DNA from: Castor canadensis
Taxonomy: Eukaryota; Chordata; Mammalia; Rodentia; Castoridae
Reading direction: 5' to 3'
DNA: 64,000 nt
NCBI RefSeq assembly: GCF_047511655.1
Contig: NC_133394.1
Span: forward strand, 58,002,501 to 58,066,500
Shown piece after piece: positions 1 to 13,700 of the stretch. Made by a program: the position numbers and the translations under genes. Numbering within the stretch: position 1 is the first letter of the stretch; every line of letters begins with the position of its first letter. The notes below the pieces were generated by a model. The model had not been told where the DNA came from. It searched no databases and saw only the letters and a program-made list of their open reading frames with translations.

Positions 1-3000
1 TTCTCTATTCTACCATTTTTTTTGTCCTTTACATATCATTCCACATCGCTTCCATTTCTTCATTTTAATTTTGAACTATTTTTAATAATGGTTAAAATTT
101 CCTTTAATTTATTCAATTTAAGTGTAATAAATTCCATTCCTTTTTAAAAAACCAAGTCATTATTTTTAAGGGCAAGAAACCAATAAAATAACCAGATAGG
201 TAAATGTCAAAATTACAAGTAAAGCTTCATTTGAAAAATGTATGTTTTATTAAATAGTTACAATTTCATTCATCTTCAATACATAAAAAGTAAAATAAAA
301 CAATAAACAGAATATACTCAATTTTTACATGAGCACTTAAGTTTTGATGAAAAGTTTACGTGTAAAAATTTGTCTATTCATTTTTCTTCCTGCTGAATTT
401 AATGTGGCTTTGTAAAGAGTCAGTTTCATTTAGAGAATGTGATTGTGAGATCTAAGGTTTTATTGTCTTCTTGAAAGATAAGTAGTCTACTAAAATTCAA
501 AAGGAAAATTTTGGGATTTTATATAAAAAAATACATATGGAGCAATAAAGACTTCAAAAAATACTGTGAGAAATTTCAAAACAAAGTCATGCTCTAATGG
601 TAAAACATGACCATTGACTTCTAGACCCCAAAGAAGTCATTGCCTTACTGTTTTGGTGCATCCTTGCCTACTTCTAAAAATTGTTGTTCCCTCTCTTTTC
701 CTTTTTTCTTCCCTACACTCCTCTTTTGCTACTAATTTTCAGTACAATTTTGTAGAGGACTATTGCCTGAGGAAGAAAAAATAAGGCCCTTTGGGGTTCT
801 TTTAAGAGAAGACTTCTTGTGCCATGTACACCAGGAGTAGAAAGAGATCTGCATACAGACTGCCTCTTCATACTGAGACTTCTCTAGCTCTCTTTTTTAG
901 ACCAACCCTTATTCAAAAGAGATTTTGAAATGACACTTTGAGAGTGGCATTTGTCCCGAAGACATCTAGTTCTTGTGCAATGTGTCCTGTCAACCACTTC
1001 ACTCTACTACAGGGTTACTGAAAAAAGAAAATGGCTCTTTTTTGCATCCCTTGCAGAGAAAAAAATCCTGAGAAAAGAGCAGGACTCATACCATGTTTTC
1101 AGAATGTGGACCACTTTCCAAAATGCAACAATGCGGATTTTAACAATCTCCTAGACAAGTCAGGACCTCTGGAAGGCGGGTAGCAAGGCTGTCAAAGAAC
1201 AGTCTTCTTTTGGAAGGGAGCAAGAATGCTTTTCCCTTGTGTGTGAAATCTGCTGAAGGGGAACGTGATTTTATTTTCAACCATCTGCCCATGCCAACTC
1301 TCTTATTCAGCTTCCCATATTCTGCCAATCTTTTGTGACAATGACACTGTTGGCTTCCTCTACATCCTTTCCCAAAGTTGTTACAGGTCAAGCTTGAATT
1401 CCTCTTTTGAACTTTCTTGTTCTCAGTCATTTGGATTGCATCCCAGCAGTAGCTAGGATTTGTGTGATCCATCTCATGGTTCTTATTTTCTCCAATTGCT
1501 AAATTGACTACTTTTTTCACTTTGGCCTTATGCATTGAGGATTACATTATTTGATGGGCTCATTCCCTACCGCCCACCTCTGTAACATAAATAATAATTC
1601 AGCCTGAAGAAAAGCAAAAATGATTTTTTACTTTTAGACACTGACCTACAAATAACGATCTGTGTTGTAAAGCATTATTTGGAGGAATCATGTCATTTGG
1701 AGGTCAAGTTTGGAATCTCGTCCATTATTTTCAGGCTTTTCTGTTGTTTCCTAGTCCCACAGACACTTGGAGACATAAACAGGAATGATCTGAGATAGTT
1801 TCACTTGAGCATAGGAAGTGCAGACTACTCGTAATCCTAGCCCTTGTTGCAGAGCAAAAGCAAACTGCCCAGGGGGCCTCTGAGGAAAGACAGAGATTCC
1901 TGGATGCTAACTGAACTTAAGAGAGAGAAGATCTGCTCCGTCCCCACACATTCAGTGAAGGCCCTCAGTACTCCTTAGATGGTCTAGGGTTGCTATGATT
2001 TGACTCCAAACTTTTCTACTATTGCTACTTCTCAATGAGCATAGATCATGCCAGGGATTTTCATGTTCAATTCCAAACTCATGAACAGAGAACAAACATA
2101 CCATGTTAACAGTACAAATAAATTGTTTCTCTTGTTGAAGGGTTTATGAATGAACATGAGTTTACCAAAATTGAATTTTTGTGTAACAAAAAGCATAAAA
2201 CTAATTTCTATCGCTTTTCTTTAATTTTTGTATTTAAATAAAGCTTAAGTTAAAATAAAATTTGGTAGAGACTATAAGGTAAATTATACTGTTATTTTAT
2301 TTCCTCCCAAATAGAAGACCCAATGGTGTATGTTTGTGTGTTTCAGGATATAAGAAAGAGAAGTAATGTAATGCAGCGTTTGCTGTAAGAGGATGCTTTG
2401 TGTTTATGTGCAAGTAAACTGGAGGAAGTTAAGAAATTTCTTTCCCAGGAGATGTTTAATGGTACCAGGGTTGTGTCTCGTGGGATCTTCCTGACAAGTT
2501 CTGCCTGGAGGCAGGGAAATGGATTTTGAAAACTTTCAGTGCAATTTTATGTCCCCAAGAGTATGTGAAATTGCATTGAGAAGTTAAAAGGAACATGGTT
2601 TTAGAAAGTCTCTTCTCTTCAAGCAAGTTAGTCTGGTTTCTTCATCTGTAAATTTATAACTGTTACAATAGGGCAGTGGCTGCTGACATATTTTGTTGCA
2701 GAATATACAATCTTGAGGAGGGAAGGTGTCATCAGTTTTTCTGAATCTCATCTTGGGTCCATGGTCCTTATGTTAAATAGTAGAATTAATGATTTCTAGA
2801 GTAGCATAGCATAATGAAGTTTGACTGTTTTATTTTAAATATCAGGAGAGTGTTAAAATACGTAGATATCTGTTCTTAGAAAAGTGACACCCGGACGTGG
2901 TAGACACAGCCTGCTCATGTACAGTGAAGATGTGGGAATGCTTCCAGGTGTGTTCACAAGAGCTCAGACACACATTCTAAAGAACAGTGGGATAAGTAAA

Positions 3001-3050
3001 AAAAAAAAAAAGTCAATTCACATCCAGGAAACTGTTTTACTTTTTGTCCT
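1..3050. other. Unassigned AT-rich noncoding sequence
   Basis: No gene or repeat recognised with confidence. The longest open frame is 131 codons on the minus strand at 1140-1535; it has no recognisable domain and no splice or promoter context. A stretch near 2,620-2,670 weakly resembles MIR (TTCTTCATCTGTAAA-like) but is too short to call. Confidence 0.6.
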
Positions 3051-3051
3051 T

Positions 3052-3135
3052 TATTTGCAGTGTTAAGTATTAAACTTGGGGCCTTATGCATGGCAGACAA
3101 GTACTCTACCACTGAACTATAGTCCCAGTCACCCC
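3052..3135 (-). repeat. ID-like tRNA-derived SINE (old)
   Basis: Read on the minus strand it gives the tRNA-derived SINE pattern: box-A-like TAGTTCAGTGGTAGAGTACTT, then the 'cttgtctgccatgc' loop and a degraded box B. An A-run at 3,000-3,011 lies about 40 bp to the left. Several mismatches suggest age. Confidence 0.65.
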
Positions 3136-3139
3136 AAAA

Positions 3140-4560
3140 CTCACAAATATTGTATGAAATAACAAACATATTTTCTTGATCAAAACAAGAAATCATATCA
3201 AAGAATGAAGGGAACAGGTTGCAGAATTTCCTTGAAGATCCAACAGAGGTGTTTTTATTTGCCTAGCAATGGGATAGCATTATAAATAAATTTCAGTTGT
3301 GAGGATGGGAAAATATTTTGGAAAAGATAATTCTGAATCAACAAGAAAAGCAGGAGGACAACAAATTGTGTAGGAATCCACTTCAACGCTCAAGAGAAAA
3401 ATGACTTAATGAGATCTGCATAGATACCATGTTTATGCCGCAGATCTAGAATGTGTTGCCCATGATACCGGGAATGTGGCAATGTACTAGAAAAAGTGAA
3501 ATGGTGAAAACCACCATGAGTCTGAAGACTCAAAAGTATGGCAAGCCTCTGAGGTGATGCGGATTTGGACCTGGTGTTGCAGGCGTGGTGTGAGAGTCAG
3601 TGGGAGGTCTGCAGTGTGAAGGTATCAACTGCGCTCCCAGGAGTGAATTCCTGACACATGGAGAAGTGAGGGGTCCTCAATGGTTTGAGACAGATTCAAG
3701 AAGCACATATTATCATAACACTGATGTTATATTTAAATTACTGCCTAAATAAGTTCATTTAGAATTTTAGTATTTAAATGTATGCCTTGTAAAAATTTAT
3801 TAGTGAAAGCTATTTGGAGAAGTATGGAATTTTTCCTAATGTCTAGCGAACTATTGTAATGTGAATCTCTTTGATTTGTAATAGTTTAAAAGTGAAAACA
3901 AATTAAGCTTTTTGTTTTATAGTGAAAGGCTTAAGGCGTATACAGTAGTATTAGGAGAAACTTCACCAGTTCTTAAAGAAAGCGAGAGCTAGTTTACATT
4001 GAGTTTTTTTCCTTACTGAATTATAAACTGGAACAAATTCTATGATCTGATAATTGTGTCTAGTTTTCTAGTATGAGTTGAATGGAGTTTGGAGAACAAG
4101 GGTATTCTTCAGACGAGTAGTAATTTAATTCAAGTCTATTGAAAATATTCACATAACACAGACACAAATATACATAAAATAACAATATGTCTATAAAAAT
4201 CTGTTTTTCAATGTCTTGAAGAGCTACCTTCAGAGCCTTCTCAGAGGAAATGCCAGTTTGGGAGCTGGGTTACATGTGATAAACACACTCCAACAGCTTG
4301 GGTTCCTTAAGTGTGTGGGTTCTTTTCTCATACCATGTCAAGCAACTTTTGATACCCACTCTGCTGTGGTGTAGTCCACTGTGGAGTTTAGGTTTTATTA
4401 AATACAGCAGGGCAAGCAAATGAGAATGACTTCCAACTGCTTGAACTTGCATACTGAGTTCGGACTCTGACAAATATATATTCGTATTGATAACCTCAGA
4501 TCAGTCTGAAATGATATTCTGTCTAATTCCCCAAGAGGCCATTCCCACATGTATCCTCCA
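3140..4560. other. Unassigned noncoding sequence
   Basis: Nothing recognised: no sustained open frame, no tRNA-like or LTR-like structure, and no tandem repeat. Confidence 0.5.
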
Positions 4561-4562
4561 GA

Positions 4563-4564
<2 letters not shown>

Positions 4565-4604
<40 letters not shown>
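4565..4604. repeat. (GT)n microsatellite, about 20 units
   Basis: Uninterrupted GT dinucleotides ending at 'gtgtacgc'. The apparent open frames with Val-Cys or Thr-His runs across it (for example 4398-4646 and 4523-4783 on the minus strand) are products of the repeat, not genes. Confidence 0.97.
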
Positions 4605-4607
<3 letters not shown>

Positions 4608-7600
4608 CAAGACTTTGAGAGATATTTGACGATGGCCAGAGGACACCAGGTTTCTGAGCCCACATCAATGAGCAACTCTCTAAGAGCTAACCTGACTTGT
4701 ACAAACTCAAATCCAGACTTCTTTTCTCTGTCTCTCAGCTTTAGTCGAATGTCACCTTGTCTAAGACCATCTATCCTTGCCAACCTATTTCACATGCATT
4801 TAGTCCTATCCAGAACTTTACTGTCTGTGAAGTGGACATTGTATCTCTCTCCCCTAGTATAACAGGATCTCAGTGAAAACAGGAAAATTTAACTCCCCTG
4901 AGGATAGCACTTCTACAGAATTTGTAAAGGGCACCTCACAAAACGGGGTACTAAAATCTCAATTATCAAGATAGAAAATATTTAATGCAATAATTTAAAA
5001 CCCAACATTAATGCCAAAAGCCCATGATGAAAAAGTATCAAAATGTTAAGTAACAAAAGGATCAGTGATAATACCGTGCCAAGCTATAATGAAGATTGAG
5101 GCAAAAGTAAAAGTTAGTATTACTGATCTAGCAGTGCGAGATTTTTGAAATACTAGTCAAGGTGGTGCACTGCACCTTACACCCCTACTACTAAAAAAAA
5201 ATACAGACTTTGATGTAGCTAGGATGTGTTCATAAGATTGATTCTTTCTCCAGACCTTTCTTTATTATATCATGATTGAAAGAAGCAGGCACCATCCACA
5301 GTTCATTCTCTCAAGGGAGGATGAGGCTCTTCAATGTCTCTAGGGACAGCAATGGCAGTCATCATGGTGGCCTCACTGGACATTTTGTAGCATTGCTATG
5401 GTGTCGTTTCTACTACATGGTCTCCAAATGGAGTTCTCTTGTCATCCTGGAAGCTGTGAGCTATTCAATGTATGTTGATTTCTTTCACTGATTGGTTGAT
5501 TAAATGACCAAGGGATTTTTTATGTTACTTACAACTATGATCCAATGAATAGATTCTAGCAAATGGAGAATAAATGTATTTTAACCTTCAGCAAAGTAGT
5601 TTGGTCTGTTAAGAGAAAATGTGCTTAATTTATGTTTTCCCTTAAGTAATTGCTCAACTATTTCTTAATTTACTTTTCTTTTTCCTATGCATAATGATAC
5701 AGAGCGAGTCACATAAATACTGTTGGCATAATGGACGTTAATGAGTATGATTCATACCATTAAATAAATCACCCATTTGAAAGCATCTGAAATCCTTAAC
5801 TTACCACCCACTCTACATAAACAAAGAACAGTGAATATTTGAGCAACATTACACAGTCACTATCACTTTAGCACTGAGAAAGTAGCCTTAGCCAGGTAAG
5901 CATATGTATAATAAAGGAGCTATATTTCCTTTAGAGAAGACTGTACTGTCCAGGGTAGTCTAGAATCTAGGATACTTTTTGAATACTAAATAATCAAATA
6001 ACCAAAGCGCTACAGAATGTAGAGCCTTTTTGAGAAATTCACAGTTGGACCACCAGTCTCTATGGCTCAGTAGGTATGAGGATAAAATTGAGGTTCCAAT
6101 TCCTGCTTAGTCACAGAGCCTGCTCTTTTCTTCTACTTGCTTCTAGAAGATCCCTGGGGGCTTTCTAGATGACTAAATCTGCCAAGGCTGGCTTCCCAGG
6201 GATGGTGTGATTAAAAGAGGCAGAAGCCAAGAGGAATAAAGGATGTTGTCAGGGATGCTGGAGGCAAAGGACAGTTTGGTTTGTCAAAGGTGAGTGTCTC
6301 TGCTTTGGTGCCGTGTATTATTTTGTAATGTGTGGAGAAGTTGTTGGGAGAATATTATAAACATCTTCATGGAGATAGGCTGTATTGATTTTCATTTGCT
6401 CATCATTTCAGGCTTAGCTATGAGTTTCAATAGCAACAGGACTTCAGAGATGGTAGAAACTAGTTAGTGAAGCTGCAAATGGAGTGCTCCAAGGAAAATA
6501 ACAGCAGGCAAACTGGTCAAGAGAGACTTTCATGTAGCTTACACATGGATTGCTTTCACAATGCCTTGTTCCTTTCCAGGAGATTAATATAACTAGTACC
6601 AAAGGTAAGTGCCTGTCTTTTGCCCCCCTGGAAAACAGGAAGCCAAAATTTTGTTCATGCAAGAAAAATTCAACTGATTCTGAGCTGCAGATAAGTAGGA
6701 TGTATCCTCTTACAAGAAAGTCTTTTGTCAGGAGTTGTTAGAACAAACTGACCACTTGTGGGGGAGGTAAAACAAGTGGCAATCCCACAGGTGTGACAAG
6801 CGTGATAATGGAATCTTCTTGGAAACTCAACCCCCAAAATCTCAGGTTCAGGAGTAGCTTTTGTTCAGCTCCAGTGAGAAAGGCTTTCCCTTACACCTAC
6901 AAACGGTTTATGTCCTTCAGCAGTGGGCCCTATGTTTGCAGTCCTCAACCCAAGCCAACCGCATCTCATCAGCCACACCAGGCCAACAGCACACAGAATG
7001 ATCACTGAAATGCAAAGCTGGCACAAGAGCTGGTAGCAATCTTTCAGTATCCTCTTCTTCTTGCCAAGGCAATCATATTAACTCTGTGAACAGTTTGCCA
7101 AGCCAGCCAGCCTAGTAAACTCTCCTTCCTTAGAAGGGAAATCTAGACATTCCTATGGGTTCATACTCTTTTCCTCCCCTCAGTGTGATCTTGGGAATCC
7201 TGCCATGGGGCTGGGGGTTGTCATCTGATGATGCCATGTGAGGCTTTTGTAAGCTGACATTTCCTGTCTCTGAACTGCCATGTCCAAAAGCCAAACCAAA
7301 CAGTGTTTGGGCTCTTTGGATCCCAGACTCTGTTTTTTGTCTCCCTGTCTTCCTTCTCTTGGTTCAGTCCTCAGGTCTGCTTGCTGTTTCTTGATTGAGC
7401 CTGTGTAACTGCATAGGACAAGGGTCAGATGGCAGGTGTTGCTTTCCAATAGACCGAATTACTAAAAAACCCATGAGACTAAGGCAGCCTGAGGTGTGAT
7501 GCAGACTTTGTTCTGAGACATAGAAGAGAAACATTGACTGGAAATGTTTCCTGTGGGATAGAGAGGCAGTTTTAGGAGAAAGCCTACAGCTTTTTAGTTT

Positions 7601-9285
7601 TGAAATTCTTGTTACTGTTACTGAAACATCTGAGTGAAAAATAAAAATACTGAAATTGGGAGGAGGGAAATGAGAAAGAATATTACCAGCTTAACGAACT
7701 TAAATGCCTATTCGTAATGTTTCCTACTATATAACAATAGTGGATTACATATTTGAACCACTAAGAATGACAGCCCTATAGAAGAATTTTATAGTTTAAT
7801 TTTTTTTCCCAGAAATGTGGAATCAATTCTCATTGGCAAGGCTACTGAGAAGGTAGGCTGTGGACTACCCACATCTAGGGCTGGTGCATGGTATCTGCAG
7901 GTCTGGGCAGGGCATGACCACAGAGACTTCCACAGCAGCTCTGTGTGCCAGCACTCCAGGGTCGAGCTCTTTTGGTATTCTTATGTATCAACATTATAGG
8001 AATGTGCTCTAATGTGTGTGGTGGGGTGGGATGGGGTGACATGTGAAATGAAGGCAGAATCAGGGGTATCACTGCTCTGAAGGCTTTAAGGGTTTCACAA
8101 CTACTAGAAACATCTTTGCATTGGTGTCACAAAACTAAAAACTGTTGTCTTCCCTCAATACATTTCAGCAAAATATCCATATGTAAGTATTCAGATTCTT
8201 TGAAATCCCTTATTTTGTTTCTTGTTTGTTGTGATTCCTCATGTGTCAGAAAATATATTTACTCTTATTGTGGCAAGAAATTAGTATTGCAGAGACTATA
8301 AAAGGGTCACTAGTTTACTCTTGAGGATGACCATTTTCCCAGAACAAATTGAATCTGACTCCCTCCTCTGTGTGACTCCATCAGGAAATCTGGTTTTGCT
8401 CAATGTGGCAGCGTCAACTTGGGAAATGGACAACTTGTGTGCTAACAACGCTAAACAGCTTTCTCTAAATTTATAGTCTAAGCTGCAGTGGTTTTCTTAA
8501 TATTGGTTTTGATGGAATAACAAACTGAAATGGCTAAAGAGTCCAAGCAAGTAACATAAATAATTAGTGAAATAATTTCCACATTAAAAGTCAACACTGG
8601 GGTTTGTAAATAATAAGTAGGGAGTCCATATAAAGGGTTCATATATAGACAAACATTCAATTTTGACAGCTTAAAAGGTCTATACAAAGGAAAGAGAACC
8701 CTAATCCCCAGAAGAAGGAAGTGATAGAGATAGTGCTGACACTGAGCAAATTCATAAACAGAACACAGGCCTAGAAGGAGCTGGAAAGAGCAACAAGGCA
8801 ACAGAGCAGACCTGACTGGAAGAACAAGGCCAAAGCCCTCCTGGTGCATAAAAGAAGCTAGAACTGATTATTGAACCTCAACAACTACATGGCCCCAGGT
8901 CTGATGGCTGGACATGAATTCTGAATGTCATGCCCACAGGAGGCACAGGTGCAGGCAGGTGGGCACCAGCTCTGATGGCTGAGTAGGAAGCCTGAGGCAG
9001 AGCCGAAATTACTCATTTGATATTCTCCTGCATGGGTGATAGAGGTGTGAGGCAGGAGTGTTTCTGTTCTTTCTTTGGTGTCATTACCAATTTAACATAT
9101 GCTAATTTTTTAAAAGAAAATGAAAAGAAACAAAAGAAGAAAAAACAATGACCCAGATTGATATCTCAACCATGAACAAGGTAGCTTCATATGTAACTCT
9201 CACAGGCATTTGAACTCAGCATAGCCCAAATTGAACTAAACCTACTTTAGACTTCAGTTTTAGTTAATGATGTTGTCTAACTTAT
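4605..9285. other. Unassigned noncoding sequence
   Basis: No repeat family or gene recognised over most of this stretch. The only structured hints are splice-site pairs at 6,577-6,610 and 7,810-7,858. The 123-codon minus-strand frame at 8478-8849 is hydrophobic but matches no family I know. Confidence 0.5.
6580..6604 (+). other. Candidate 25-nt microexon between strong splice sites
   Basis: A pyrimidine-rich acceptor (CCTTGTTCCTTTCCAG, ending 6579) is followed 25 nt later by a consensus donor (AAAG/GTAAGT at 6605). One frame reads EINITSTK without a stop. The length is not a multiple of three. Such pairs arise by chance in 64 kb, so this is only a hypothesis; no host gene has been identified. 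Confidence 0.15.
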
Positions 9286-9289
9286 TGCT

Positions 9290-9605
9290 GAGGCCAGGCA
9301 CCCACATTCCTTCATGAGTTCATTCTCTCCCTAGCCTTTATCACAACCAAGCCTTTTTCATTTGTCTAAAATCTTCCACAATTCATTTTCTCCTCCCTGT
9401 CTCTGTGCTATTGCTTTAGTTTGTAGCCTTATTATCTCTCTGGAAAGTGACCATGATCGTCTCTACTGATCTACCTGTGGTAGGTCACTCTTTCCCAAAT
9501 CCATCCCCGTTAGCATCACTGTTCCATCTAAAGCACAGTGCTAATTCCATTTCTCTCCTTCAAAGGCACTACAATGGCTTTGATAATTGCCTAGCAGAAA
9601 TCAAA
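9290..9605 (+). repeat. L2-like LINE fragment
   Basis: The sequence resembles the pyrimidine-rich 3' part of mammalian L2: 'cctccctgtctctgtgctattgctt'-type text followed by a degraded 'aaagcacag...ttcaaaggcactacaatggctt' block. Called by eye against remembered family character; divergence is high. Confidence 0.4.
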
Positions 9606-9639
9606 AACTAGTTGCCTGTTTTATTAATAAATACATCAG

Positions 9640-10600
9640 GACATTATATGTTGTGTGATCCGAGCCAAACAAGTATATTCAATATATAAAAGCTTCTATC
9701 ATAAAGAAAATATTCATGAATTGGATTATATTAAAATTAAAAACTTTCATCAGAAAACAGTATTCCGAGTGAAGCAGTAAGCTACACAGAGAAAGAAGAT
9801 GTCTGTAACTCACATTTTTGCCAAAGTACTCATACTTTTAATTTACAAAGTTCTTTTAAAATTCAGTATTAAGAGGCAGCCAACCTAATAAATAGGAGGT
9901 GGAATAGATGATATCTCAGTGGCCAATAAATGTAAGAAAACACAACGAGCTATTGTTAGCTCCCTACCAGAAGGGCTAAGATGAAAACTGCAGATCACAC
10001 AGGTGAGATTAGCAGGAAGTATGTTCATACACTGTTAACGAGAATGAAAATTGATAAAAACCATCTTTATTGATGCCTTGCACGGCAGTATTCCCTAGAT
10101 TAAATATATGCCTGCCTTATAATAATTCTGTTCTAGGCAAGTACACAATATAGTCATAAAAATACACCTCAAAAGACAAACCAAATGTGCACTAACACTA
10201 GAATCTATAAACACTTTATGAAATACTATACAACAACAAGACTCAGAAGACTACTGTGATACTCCAAATATGGATGAATCTCAAAACCATGGAGATCAGG
10301 GAATAAAACCATATGCAAAAGTGTTCATGCTGTATGATTCCACATATGCACACTCCAACGGCAGACACAGGTAGTCTGTAGTGCGTGAATCAGATCAGCA
10401 GCTTCCCTCTGACAGTGAGATTAGCAGTAATCAGGAAAATGCTTGAGGAAATTTTGTGAAGTGCTGGAAAGCTCTCTTTCTCTCGTGCTTGTCACATTGG
10501 GAGTGTTTGCTGTGAAGGTCACGGAGCTCCACACTTTTGACAGTTCACTTTTCAGTCTATGTAGGTCCTCTAATAAAAGATTTAGAATGTATCATTTAAA
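9640..10600 (+). mobile_element. Old L1 (L1M-type) 3' end fragment
   Basis: Degenerate L1 ORF2 C-terminal and 3' region in sense orientation. Landmarks are the TTGGATTATATTAAAATTAAA block (~9,720), the 'tactatacaacaacaagactcagaagact' block (~10,225), 'atggatgaatctcaaaaccat' (~10,270) and 'gtatgattccacatatg' (~10,332). Stops are frequent in all frames, so it is non-coding. It is 5'-truncated, and a SINE follows at 10,621. Confidence 0.7.
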
Positions 10601-10620
10601 ATATATGAATGTATGTACAT

Positions 10621-10705
10621 TTTTTGCTTTTGGAGGTACTGGGGCTTGAACTCAAGGTCTTGTCCTTGCTAGGAAGAAACCCTAAAACTTGAGCCTTTCC
10701 ACCAA
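10621..10705 (-). repeat. ID-like tRNA-derived SINE
   Basis: The plus strand shows the reverse complement of the family: TGGAGGTACTGGGGCTTGAACTC (box B complement) followed by 'ttgctagga...cttgagcc'. A T-run at 10,619-10,625 is the complement of the A-tail. Confidence 0.8.
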
Positions 10706-10709
10706 CAAG

Positions 10710-13700
10710 TATGTTTTTCATGAGATAGAGAACTTCTTTAAGGTACATAATCATACCAATTCCATTCTTGCTTTTAGGCTATATTTTCTTAGCACTTATC
10801 TAATTTGAAGCATAGTTTCATCCTTACTGGTTTACTCTCTCACACAGATGTTACACAGCAGGCCTTTCAAGGGCCTTTGATCCTCTGTTCTTTTCACCAT
10901 GCATTTCAAAAAAGTGGGAAAAGCACCTACTGAGTAGCTGTCAAATTATATAACTATCTTATCTTCTTTATATTATGTTACCTAGAAAAGGAGGATTTTT
11001 ATACCCTACAAAAACTTAGGTGCTTCCCTGATATAGCTTTGAAATCTATATTCACAGGAGCTTGGTCATTAAATTGTTCTCAGTCATATAAAAAGACTAT
11101 TACTACTTTAGAAAAAAAATATTTACACTCAGGTGTATACAACACAATATTACCATGTAAATCAAACTGTATATCATGGTACTGTTTTCACCACTTCTCT
11201 TTTCTTTGTATTAAAATAAGAAAAGATAGTTCAGTAAATAATCAGCATGGTAGTTATTAAGAAAAAACAAGAATGTATGGATTTACAGTCACTGAGTTTA
11301 GAAAACTTATAAGAAATTACCTTGATCTGGAGCTGATAAACATGGATTATTAAATATGTATCTTATTTATGTTATTTATCTTGAAAAAGTATTGAATAAA
11401 ATTGTTTTTCATTTAAGATTTATCTTCTATTTAAGATTGCTTAAAAGGGAGAAATCCTTACTCACTTATACCCTTTTTAGGGAAAGAGTGAATTTCTGGA
11501 AGTTGTCAAAGACTTGCCTAATCATGAAAAGATATTTAGTGAAGTAAAAATATTTGTCCCTGCTTCCAATGTTAAACTTTAAAAATACACAAAAAGGATA
11601 ATTAAGGCTGAAAATTATGGAATTCAGGTGATCAAACATAAGTACGTAAGTACTGAGAAATTTGGAAGATTTAGTAACAGGTAAGGATCAAATATTTCTT
11701 GTTGCGTAAATCATGTTTTATTTGTAGAACTTTGTGAAACATTGATAACAAAATCTGAGACTCACCTGGCTTCACTTTCAAATAAATCTGAAACTCAGAC
11801 AGGTTCAACAAAAGTTGTGCCAAGGTTCATGAACTTTCATCAAATGTAGGCTAATTTCTTTTCTTTTCTTTTTTTTTGGAAGTTGGGCCATTCAATAATT
11901 TTTAACATGTTTAAACTAGATTTCTTTAGAAATGAAAACTTGCAGGTGAAAGCCAAAGGAGGCTAAATGAAAAATGCAAATAGTCTTATACTTACGTTTT
12001 CAGAATGTAATCTTGTACAATTGTTCTTCACACTTTTTTTTAAGCTCTTTCTAAATGCCTACCCAAAATCTACTTTCTTCTATTTATTTCTAAGATGTTG
12101 ACAATAATGAATGAGCAGAAAAACAAGAGCTTAGGCTTTTAATTATTTTACTCATCTATCTACAGATCTAGTTATTCCTACTTCTAGATTTCTATTGCCA
12201 GATAAATATAACTGACTTTGCTTATTTGATTCATTTTGTCTATTTCCAAAATGTCCATTGATACTACTTCTCACTCTACTCTATCAAAACTGCAGGTGTA
12301 ATAAAGATAATAAATACCCAGCACAGAATCTGAACGTACTGCTTGCTAGGCAAGGGAAAGTTACACTTTTAAGTTAGTCTTTTTGAGAAAGCAGAGAGCT
12401 GATCTTACAAAAAGGGCGAGGGAAGCTTGATGGCCAAGCATTCATTGGCTCTAAGAAGCAGAACTATTTCGGGATTGGTTGATATATTCAGCCAGGAAAC
12501 TGCAGTTGTTTGAGAGAGACCATTGCTGATTAGCAGACTTGCAGAAGTGTGTCTGTGAGGCTGCCTTTAATTGGCTGACTTCAGATATAATACTTGCCAT
12601 CCATTGGCTGAATTTCTCACTGCACAAGGAGTTTCATTTATTTGTTGGGATGTTTAAAAACTTGAGTCTGGTGACTACTTGTTGCTATTAAGATTCAACT
12701 CTGATTTAAAATCATTTATAAGATTAATTATATTTTCTTATTTTCACTTTTTCAGTACATATGCAACAAATATGCAATTGTGAATTTTTTTGTAAAAAGT
12801 AAATTTGGTGTACAAGTTAGCTTCATAGAAACAGTTTTCCACAAAAAAATTTTAACTGTTGGTTTATTTTGTCCCTGGAGTTCACTTTGATATGTATATT
12901 GCTTTTAGAAAAGGAATTTCAAATTTAGTAAAATCATTCAATATGTAATCATGCAGTATAAAACATACCAACATTTTCAAAAAATAATAAAGGAGGTGTA
13001 TCTTTTAATAAAATGACAAGGCTTCTACACTTAGACACTGTTGCAACAGCAGTTTCATTGTCAGTTACATGTAAGTAAGTTCACCTGGAATACCCCATGC
13101 TATCATGATTCTTCACTATGATCGCCTCTGAAGTCAAAGTTGATTTAATTTGCAGTCCAGACACTGCAAGTCCCTCTACTCAGTTTGGTCCTACTAAGTG
13201 TGGGGGAAGGCAGTTGCTAACAATGAACGGCTATGTTACAAGTCAGAGAAAAGCAGGATGGTCACTGAACTCCCCTTGGATAAACTTCCATGTGAGTAGA
13301 AAGATTGTTGGGAATTAGCATAAAGAGAAAGACAGTTAAGCTATTAATACATAAACTTCATTAACCGAAGGTATATGGTACCTCTTGAAATGGTCTGGTG
13401 TTCACATTAGGGATGCCTCAGGTTGGAGTACTAAATGTTTAGATGCTACATAAAACTTAACATAATTACAAAAAACTATGCTTTTTTTCAAATGCAATTA
13501 GCTAATTAAGATGAAAACAAACTTCACTGATTGCACACATGTTTGTCTTATACACTTTCTTATATGAAAATTTTGGACTTGGACTTAATCCACTTTGAGG
13601 GGCATTATGTCCTTTAGTCTGGGAGGTTTCCAAGGATCCTATACCATGACATTTCTAGAATCCTATACTCTATTACCTTTCCATTTCTCAGAACAAATGG

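Noticed and set aside
1140..1535. 131-codon minus-strand open frame
   Set aside because: No domain, no splice or promoter support, and a 63-codon frame lies opposite; consistent with chance.
4398..4862. Several overlapping open frames on both strands with Cys-Val or Thr-His runs
   Set aside because: They are produced by reading through the (GT)n microsatellite.
8478..8849. 123-codon hydrophobic minus-strand frame
   Set aside because: No family resemblance, and hydrophobicity follows from T-rich codons.
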